Shown: positions 15,132 to 20,414 of the stretch, piece after piece
How positions within the stretch are numbered: position 1 is the first letter of the stretch
Layout: each line of letters starts with the position of its first letter
Made by a program: the position numbers and the translations under genes
Origin: CAYOXD01 sp964407825
GTDB taxonomy: Bacteria; Desulfobacterota; Desulfobacteria; Desulfobacterales; JAFDDL01
Direction: 5' to 3'
Length of the DNA: 20,414 nucleotides
Assembly (NCBI GenBank): GCA_964407825.1
Contig: CAYOXD010000054.1
Coordinates: forward strand, 1-20,414
Notes under the pieces: model-generated
Database searches by the model: none
Told to the model about the DNA's origin: nothing
The model's input: only the letters and a program-made list of their open reading frames with translations

Positions 15132-15512
15132 ATGATACAACTTGACTTCAACAAGATGGGAGGGCTTTTGCCCGCCATCGTCCAGGATCATGAAACCGGC
15201 GAGGTGCTCATGCTGGCCTTTATGAACGAGGAGGCTTGGCGCCACACCCTCAAGAGCGGCAAGGCGACCTTTTACAGCCGCACCCGCAACAGCCTTTGGA
15301 TCAAGGGCGACACCTCGGGGAACGTTCAACTGGTAAAGGAGATCCGGGTCGATTGCGACAACGATACCGTGCTGCTGAAGGTGGCGCAGGTGGGCGGGGC
15401 GGCCTGCCACACGGGTCACAGGAGCTGCTTTTATCAGAAAATCACCGAAACGGGTGCGGTCGAGATAATCGGGAAACCCGTGTTTGATCCCAAGGAGGTC
15501 TACAAGGAATGA
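15132..15512 (+). CDS. hisI: Phosphoribosyl-AMP cyclohydrolase
   Basis: Catalyses the third step of histidine synthesis, opening the adenine ring of PR-AMP. The 126-residue monofunctional protein has the zinc and magnesium site R-V-D74-C75-D76-x-D78, followed by C92-H93 and C99 (ACHTGHRSCFYQ). The family block NSLWIKGDTSGN is also present. HisE is not fused, so PR-ATP pyrophosphohydrolase must be encoded elsewhere. ATG 15132 follows GAGGG by six bases; the frame is open upstream to 14925 but the promoter lies inside that stretch. It overlaps hisG by 4 bp (ATGA). Confidence 0.96.
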   Translation: MIQLDFNKMGGLLPAIVQDHETGEVLMLAFMNEEAWRHTLKSGKATFYSRTRNSLWIKGDTSGNVQLVKEIRVDCDNDTVLLKVAQVGGAACHTGHRSCFYQKITETGAVEIIGKPVFDPKEVYKE

Positions 15513-16384
15513 TCAAAACACTGAAGCTGGGAATCCCCAAGGGGAGCCTGCAGGATGCGACCATTGCGCTGTTCAAGCGCTCAGGATGGAAAATTAATGT
15601 TAACGGAAGAAGCTACTTCCCGGAAATCAACGACGATTCGATAGAGTGCGCCATCTGCCGCGCCCAGGAGATGAGCCGATATGTGGAAAACGGCACCCTG
15701 GACGCGGGCCTGACCGGAAAGGACTGGATCGCTGAAAACAGATCGGACATCCATGTGGTCAGCGACCTGGTTTACTCAAAGGTCAGCGCCCGGCCCGCAC
15801 GCTGGATTCTGGCGGTACCCTGCGACTCGCCGGTCAAGACCCTCGCGGATTTGAACGGCAAAAAAATCGCAACGGAACTGGTGGAATTCACCAAGCGCTA
15901 TTTTGCCGAACACAACGTGTCGGTCAGCGTGGAGTTCTCCTGGGGCGCCACGGAGGCCAAGGTGGTCTCTGGCCTGGCCGATGCCATCGTGGAGGTCACC
16001 GAAACCGGCAGCACCATCAAGGCCCATGGGCTTCGGATCATTCACGAACTGATGCAGACCAACACCCAGCTGATCGCCAACCACGAGGCGTGGAAGGTTC
16101 CGGCCAAGCGCGAGAAGATCGAGCAGATCGCCCTGCTGCTCAAAGGCGCGCTGCTGGGGGAGAAATTGGTGGGGCTTAAGATGAACGTGCCCAAGGAGCG
16201 CCTGGAGACCGTGGTACCGTTGCTGCCAAGCCTCAACGCGCCCACCATCGCACATCTGTACATGAGCGATTGGCTGTCCGTGGAAACGGTGGTGGACACC
16301 AATGTGGTGCGGGACCTGATTCCTCAACTCCTCAAGGCCGGCGCCGAGGGCATTATCGAGTATCCCCTCAACAAGGTGGTGTAA
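15509..16384 (+). CDS. hisG: ATP phosphoribosyltransferase, long form
   Basis: First and committed step of histidine synthesis: joins ATP and PRPP. At 291 residues it is the long form, with a C-terminal regulatory domain (about 215-291, NAPTIAHLYMSDWLSVETVV) that binds histidine, so it needs no HisZ partner and should be feedback inhibited. The catalytic half shows LGIPKGSL, DAGLTGKDW, and the PRPP-binding region ADAIVEVTETGSTIKAHGL. A strong AAGGAGGT precedes the ATG, which also overlaps the hisI stop, so expression is coupled. Confidence 0.96.
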   Translation: MIKTLKLGIPKGSLQDATIALFKRSGWKINVNGRSYFPEINDDSIECAICRAQEMSRYVENGTLDAGLTGKDWIAENRSDIHVVSDLVYSKVSARPARWILAVPCDSPVKTLADLNGKKIATELVEFTKRYFAEHNVSVSVEFSWGATEAKVVSGLADAIVEVTETGSTIKAHGLRIIHELMQTNTQLIANHEAWKVPAKREKIEQIALLLKGALLGEKLVGLKMNVPKERLETVVPLLPSLNAPTIAHLYMSDWLSVETVVDTNVVRDLIPQLLKAGAEGIIEYPLNKVV

Positions 16385-16389
16385 GGGCC

Positions 16390-17529
16390 ATGATCAGCAA
16401 ACGCGCGGCGGATATCCCCCCCTTCGTGGTCATGGACGTCCTTGAACGGGCCCAGAAGATGGCCCGGGAAGGAATCCATGTCATCCACCTGGAGGTGGGG
16501 GAGCCGGATTTCGATACCCCCGCCTGCATCAACGATGCGGCGGGCCGCGCGCTTGCAGAGGGGCACACCCACTATACCCACAGCATGGGGGTGGTTGAGC
16601 TGCGCGAGGCCATCTGTGCCCACTATCTTCAGACCTACGGGGTCCGGGTGGACCCGGATCAGGTCCTGGTGGGAAACGGCACTTCTCCCCTTTTCTTTCT
16701 CCTTCTCTCGGCGATCCTGGAGCCCGGAGACGAGGTGATCATCTCCGATCCCCACTATTGCTGCTATCCGAACTTCATCACCTTTCTGGACGGAGTGCCG
16801 GTGACGGTGCCCGTGTACGAGGAGGACGGCTTCCAGTACCGGTCCAGTGCCATCTCCGGCAAAATCACGGACCGGACCCGGGCCATCCTGATCAACTCTC
16901 CCTCGAACCCCACGGGCAACCTGCTTTCGGAGCGCCGCATGCGGGCCATCGCGGCCTTTTCACCGTACATCATTTCCGATGAAATCTACCAGGGGCTCGT
17001 CTATGAGGGAAAGGCCCACAGCATTCTGGAATTCACGGACCGGGCCTTTGTTCTGAACGGTTTCTCCAAGCTCTATGCCATGACCGGCTGGCGGCTGGGG
17101 TACCTGATTGCGCCCAGGGAATTTATCCGCCCCCTTCAGAAGATCAACCAGAACTTTTTCATCTCCGCCAATGCCGTCAGCCAGGCGGCCGGGATCACCG
17201 CCCTCCGGGAGGCGGACGGGCCGGTCCGGCGCATGCTGGACACCTATAACCGGCGCCGGCGATACATGATCGACCGGCTGAAGAAGATGGGGTTCGGCAT
17301 CACGGTGGAACCCACGGGCGCCTTCTATGTGTTCGCCAATGCAAGGCGGTTTTCGCAGGATTCCTTCCAACTGGCCATGGACATTCTCGAAAAGGCCCAT
17401 GTGGGCGTCACCCCCGGCATTGCCTTCGGCGCCAATGGAGAGGGCTATATCCGGTTCTCCTACGCCAATTCCATCGAAAACATCACCGAGGGAATGGACC
17501 GGATCGAAGCCTATCTGAAGCGCCGATAG
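16390..17529 (+). CDS. PLP-dependent class I aminotransferase
   Basis: A fold-type I aminotransferase of the AspC-like COG0436 group, 379 residues. Key residues are N173 (NSPSNPTG), D197 and Y200 (ISDEIYQ), the PLP lysine K227 (GFSKLYAMTGWRLGY) and the substrate-carboxylate arginine near the C-terminus (YIRFSYANS). The N-terminal LEVGEPDFDTP is typical of Igamma aspartate or related aminotransferases. It starts 5 bp after hisG, so it is in the his transcript; it could supply a missing HisC-like activity, but its sequence looks like a general or aspartate-type enzyme. The amino donor is not determined. Confidence 0.9.
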   Translation: MISKRAADIPPFVVMDVLERAQKMAREGIHVIHLEVGEPDFDTPACINDAAGRALAEGHTHYTHSMGVVELREAICAHYLQTYGVRVDPDQVLVGNGTSPLFFLLLSAILEPGDEVIISDPHYCCYPNFITFLDGVPVTVPVYEEDGFQYRSSAISGKITDRTRAILINSPSNPTGNLLSERRMRAIAAFSPYIISDEIYQGLVYEGKAHSILEFTDRAFVLNGFSKLYAMTGWRLGYLIAPREFIRPLQKINQNFFISANAVSQAAGITALREADGPVRRMLDTYNRRRRYMIDRLKKMGFGITVEPTGAFYVFANARRFSQDSFQLAMDILEKAHVGVTPGIAFGANGEGYIRFSYANSIENITEGMDRIEAYLKRR

Positions 17530-17554
17530 GGGAACCGAACGAGGCCGCAACACC

Positions 17555-18154
17555 ATGATCATCTCATCCGCGGAATTTATCACCAGCGCCGTCAAACCGA
17601 CCCAGTACCCGCCCCCGGAATACCCGGAGCTGGCCTTTTCCGGACGCTCCAACGTGGGCAAATCCTCCCTCATCAACACCCTGGTGAACCGGCGGCATCT
17701 GGTAAAGACCAGCCGCACGCCGGGGCGCACCCAGCTGATCAATTTCTTCCTGGTAAACCGATCGGTCCTGTTCGTCGACCTGCCCGGATACGGGTATGCG
17801 AAGGTTCCGGTGGCGGTTCGAAAAAACTGGGGGCCCATGATCGAGCGGTATATCGGCGAGCGGGAGAACCTGAGCGGCCTTGTCAACCTTCTGGATATAC
17901 GGCGCCAACCCGGGCCTGAGGAGCACAGCCTGGCAGGTTGGCTCTCGGCCCGGAACATCGCCTGCCTGTGGGTATTGACAAAGGCGGACAAGCTGTCCAA
18001 AACAAAACAGAAGAACCGCCGGCTGGCCATCAGCCGGGAGATGGGGATCGATCCCGAGACGCTGATCCTGTTTTCGGCGAAAACCCGCCAGGGCCGCGAT
18101 ATCCTGTGGGAGCGCATCCAGGAGCTGTGCCGCGCTTTTGAGCCGCAGGCTTGA
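17555..18154 (+). CDS. engB: Ribosome biogenesis GTPase EngB (YihA/YsxC)
   Basis: A TrmE-Era-Obg-type GTPase of 199 residues needed for late 50S assembly. The motifs are G1 GRSNVGKS (30-37), G2 TPGRTQ, G3 DLPGYG, G4 TKADK and G5 FSAKTRQG. Length and order are normal. It lies 25 bp after the aminotransferase gene, with GAGG eleven bases before the ATG, and 92 bp before era, another GTPase of the same pathway. Confidence 0.96.
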   Translation: MIISSAEFITSAVKPTQYPPPEYPELAFSGRSNVGKSSLINTLVNRRHLVKTSRTPGRTQLINFFLVNRSVLFVDLPGYGYAKVPVAVRKNWGPMIERYIGERENLSGLVNLLDIRRQPGPEEHSLAGWLSARNIACLWVLTKADKLSKTKQKNRRLAISREMGIDPETLILFSAKTRQGRDILWERIQELCRAFEPQA

Positions 18155-18246
18155 CCATCCTGGCGGCCATTGGTGCTTGCGGATGGAACAACTCTGGCCG
18201 AAACTAAAAATCAAGGCCTGAACCGCCTACCGGGCATGTAATTCAT

Positions 18247-19143
18247 ATGACAGAGGCACAAACAACCTTCAGATCCGGCTTTGTCGCCATCGCGGGGGCT
18301 CCCAACACGGGTAAATCCACCCTGCTCAACCGCTTGCTGGGGCAGAAAATCTCCATCACCAGCCAACGGCCCCAAACCACGCGAAACCGCGTTCTCGGGG
18401 TGGTGCACCGGCAGGGCGCCCAGATGGTATTTGTCGATACCCCGGGCATTCACCGGGCAATAGGGCCCCTCAACGAGCGGATCGTGGACGAGGCCTTCTC
18501 GGCCCTTACCGAGGCCGATATGGTGCTCCTCATGGTGGACGCCAGCCATCCGGACGAGGCCTCCGAAGGCCTTCTCCTAGAGCGGATGGCATCGCTCAGG
18601 TCACCGGTGATCCTCGCCCTCAACAAGATCGATCTCATTTCCCGAGAGAAGCTGCTCAAGGAAATAGACCGATGGTCCAGGCGCCATGAGTTCGTCGCGC
18701 TGGTTCCCATTTGCGCTACGAGCGGGGATCAGGTGGAGGCGCTACTCCTTGAAATGGAGCGCCTCCTGCCCGAGGGGCCGCCCTTTTTCCCGGAAGATGC
18801 CCTCACCGACCTGCCCCAGCGCTTCATCGTGGCCGAAATGGTGCGGGAGAAGGTATTCCGGCTCACCGACCAGGAGATCCCCTACGCCACCGCCGTCACG
18901 GTGGAATCCTTCAAGGAAAAAGGGCGAGTGGTCCACATCCATGCCACGGTTCACGTGGAGCGCGATTCCCAGAAGGGCATCGTCATCGGAAAAAAGGGTC
19001 AGAAACTGAAGCAGATCGGAGAGGCGGCCCGGGCGGAAATCGAGCACCTGCTGGAGGCCCGGGTGTTTCTGAAGCTCTTCGTCCGGGTGCAGAAAAACTG
19101 GAGCCGGGATACCCGGGCCCTGCGACGGTTCGGTTACGGATGA
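18247..19143 (+). CDS. era: GTPase Era
   Basis: Binds 16S rRNA 3' end during 30S maturation. The 298-residue protein has G1 GAPNTGKST (17-25), switch QTTRNR, G3 DTPGIH and G4 NKID. The C-terminal KH domain carries VIGKKGQKLKQIG and ends in the Era signature LFVRVQKNWSRD. The G1 sequence is APNTG instead of the common RPNVG but keeps all invariant residues. No clear ribosome binding site precedes ATG 18247. The gene stop overlaps the next start as ATGA. Confidence 0.97.
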   Translation: MTEAQTTFRSGFVAIAGAPNTGKSTLLNRLLGQKISITSQRPQTTRNRVLGVVHRQGAQMVFVDTPGIHRAIGPLNERIVDEAFSALTEADMVLLMVDASHPDEASEGLLLERMASLRSPVILALNKIDLISREKLLKEIDRWSRRHEFVALVPICATSGDQVEALLLEMERLLPEGPPFFPEDALTDLPQRFIVAEMVREKVFRLTDQEIPYATAVTVESFKEKGRVVHIHATVHVERDSQKGIVIGKKGQKLKQIGEAARAEIEHLLEARVFLKLFVRVQKNWSRDTRALRRFGYG

Positions 19144-19982
19144 TCCTCTCCTACCACCCGCTCATCGAAAAGGATGAAAACCGGCTCTGCGCGGGACGTG
19201 CGCCCGACGCGGAGGATCTTGCGGCCATCTCCCGGGCCCGGGCCGTTATCCTTCCCCAGGGGTGTTACTGGAGTCTTTACGAGATGGCCCGGAAGCACTG
19301 CCGGCATGTCTTTCCCCAGTACGATGCCCGGTTCCAATTTCCCGGCAAGACCGGCCAGGCACGGCTCTTTGAAAAGACCGGCGTGCCCGTGCCGAAGACC
19401 TGCAGCCTTGCCTCCGTTTCCGAATTCAAGACCCGAGCCAGTGCTTTTTCTGCGGATTTCCCCCTGGTCTTCAAGTTCGACTGGGGCGGCGAGGGGGAAA
19501 GCGTTTGCCACATCGATTCCCGGGAAGCCCTGACCCGGGCCCTGGACCGGGCGGCGGCATTCGAGGCCACGGGCCAGCGGGGCTTTCTGTTGCAGGAATA
19601 CATCCCCACGGCCGGCAGGTCCCTTCGGGTGGTGGTCATCGGCTCCCGGCTGATCTCCTACTGGCGGGTGCTGCCCGATGAAACAGGCTTTCTGACCGGC
19701 CTCTCCTGCGGCGCTCGGATCGACCGGACGGCGTACCCTGAGCCCCAGGGGCTGGGGAGGACGGCGGTGGCCGAATTCTGCTCCCGAACGGGCATCAATC
19801 TGGCGGGGCTGGACCTTCTTTTCCGGGCGGACGCATCCGGGCAGCCCATGGGGGCGCCCCTTTTTCTCGAAATCAATTATTTTTTCGGCAGGAAAGGAAT
19901 CGGCGGGTCTGACGCCTACTATGCGCTGCTGCGGGAGGCGGTCGAGGCCTGGCTCCAGTCCCTGGACGGCCCGGAGGCATAG
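19140..19982 (+). CDS. RimK-like ATP-grasp ligase, unknown substrate
   Basis: A 280-residue protein of the ATP-grasp fold. Visible are the ATP-binding lysine segment (DFPLVFKFDWGGEGE, about 112-126), LLQEYIPTAGRSLRVVVIG, the metal-binding LEINYFFGRKGIGG near residue 250, and a conserved final helix. This resembles RimK/glutathione-synthetase-like carboxylate-amine ligases, but it lacks a recognised substrate domain. It overlaps era by 4 bp and is followed after 3 bp by an HNH gene, so it is translated in the era transcript. The substrate (an amino acid, peptide or ribosomal protein tail) cannot be named. Confidence 0.75.
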   Translation: MILSYHPLIEKDENRLCAGRAPDAEDLAAISRARAVILPQGCYWSLYEMARKHCRHVFPQYDARFQFPGKTGQARLFEKTGVPVPKTCSLASVSEFKTRASAFSADFPLVFKFDWGGEGESVCHIDSREALTRALDRAAAFEATGQRGFLLQEYIPTAGRSLRVVVIGSRLISYWRVLPDETGFLTGLSCGARIDRTAYPEPQGLGRTAVAEFCSRTGINLAGLDLLFRADASGQPMGAPLFLEINYFFGRKGIGGSDAYYALLREAVEAWLQSLDGPEA

Positions 19983-19985
19983 GCG

Positions 19986-20273
19986 ATGGATTTTGATCTC
20001 AATGACTGGGATGATGCGGCCATTCGCGCCGAGCGCCAGAAGGCAAGGCAGCTTCGTCAGAGCCAGTGGTGGAAGCGGCGCATCGCAAAGGGCGTCTGCC
20101 ACTACTGCAAGCGAGCCACTTCTCCGGCGGCGCTCACCATGGATCACCTGGTGCCCCTTGCAAGGGGAGGGCGGAGCACCAAGGGAAACCTCGTGCCCTG
20201 CTGCAAGGAGTGTAACAACAAGAAAAGGCAGCTTCTTCCCATGGAGTGGGCCGAGTATATCAGCTCCTTTTAA
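19986..20273 (+). CDS. HNH endonuclease-like small protein
   Basis: A 95-residue protein with a complete HNH core: CHYC (zinc), MDHLVPLARGG (first histidine), KGNLVPCCKECNNKKRQ with the asparagine and second CxxC. The N-terminal 25 residues (FDLNDWDD...RAERQKARQLRQ) are acidic then basic and form a predicted helix. Family members nick or cleave DNA, but no toxin, phage or restriction partner lies nearby. GGAGG eight bases before the ATG supports the start. It is the last gene of the era transcript, 3 bp after the ATP-grasp gene. Confidence 0.85.
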   Translation: MDFDLNDWDDAAIRAERQKARQLRQSQWWKRRIAKGVCHYCKRATSPAALTMDHLVPLARGGRSTKGNLVPCCKECNNKKRQLLPMEWAEYISSF

Positions 20274-20323
20274 TCGATAGTTTTTTCCTGGGGGTTAGAA
20301 TCGCTGATGGCACTGCTTTTTCC

Positions 20324-20353
20324 TTGACAGGCCAAGAGGATCGGTGCTATCGA
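20324..20353 (+). promoter_or_regulatory. Candidate promoter of the tRNA-Val gene
   Basis: A perfect TTGACA (20324-20329), an 18-base spacer and TATCGA (20348-20353) preceded by an extended TGC. Transcription would start just before the tRNA at 20368. The -35 is ideal, the -10 is imperfect. Confidence 0.5.
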
Positions 20354-20367
20354 GGTTGCCACCATTG

Positions 20368-20414
20368 AGGCACGTAGCTCAGGGGGAGAGCGCTACCCTG
20401 ACACGGTAGAAGTC
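20368..20414 (+). tRNA. tRNA-Val(GAC), truncated by window end
   Basis: The 5' half of a tRNA is visible. It has a 7-base acceptor strand (20368-20374), T8 and A9, and a D-stem GCTC/GAGC (20377-20380 with 20388-20391). The anticodon stem CTACC/GGTAG encloses loop CTGACAC, giving anticodon GAC. The T-arm and 3' acceptor lie outside the window. Confidence 0.9.

Noticed and set aside
18155..18186. CCATCC...GGATGG stem after engB as a terminator
   Set aside because: The stem is 6 bp with a 20-base loop and no T run follows; it is too weak to call.
20281..20290. T run after the HNH gene as a terminator
   Set aside because: TTTTTT is present but no convincing hairpin precedes it.

Overview
The window reads as a GC-rich chromosome segment from an anaerobic, probably sulfate-reducing member of the Desulfobacterota (former Deltaproteobacteria). 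This is inferred from gene content: a GlcF/HdrD-like double-CCG Fe-S protein, a free-standing DksA-type regulator, a long-form HisG, a sigma-54 promoter before a GGDEF gene, and the mix of housekeeping operons. No rRNA, phage, plasmid or CRISPR locus is visible. Nearly all of the window is coding, in compact operons with many 4-bp ATGA overlaps. The only mobile-looking DNA is a 141-bp palindromic element at the left end.

Left part (1-4044): a MITE-like palindrome with a perfect 6-bp flanking duplication. Then, leftward, come a two-helix membrane protein and a zinc-ribbon/HEAT-like protein. A rightward diguanylate cyclase follows, behind a textbook sigma-54 promoter. Its 3' end overlaps, tail to tail, the leftward ilvC gene, whose product is of the short type I associate with Bacteroidota. 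ilvC has its own sigma-70 promoter and begins a divergent intergenic region.

Middle part (4045-9272): an orphan glycolate-oxidase-type Fe-S protein, then a tight four-gene unit: universal stress protein, ornithine carbamoyltransferase, carbamate kinase, and a large P-loop protein resembling cyclic 2,3-diphosphoglycerate synthetase. The two enzymes can convert citrulline to ornithine, ATP, CO2 and ammonia, but no arginine deiminase is present. The role of the fourth protein in this setting is the most open biological question in the window.

Next (9273-12355) is an RNA-centred operon: DksA-like regulator, PHP-domain phosphoesterase (RNase AM/YciV type), RNase III and a short Elp3-like radical SAM protein. 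A convergent PBP1A gene (12445-14850) follows.

Right part (14851-20414): a strong sigma-70 promoter drives hisI-hisG and a class I aminotransferase, continuing into the GTPase genes engB and era, a RimK-like ATP-grasp gene and a small HNH nuclease gene. The window ends inside a tRNA-Val(GAC) gene that has its own promoter.
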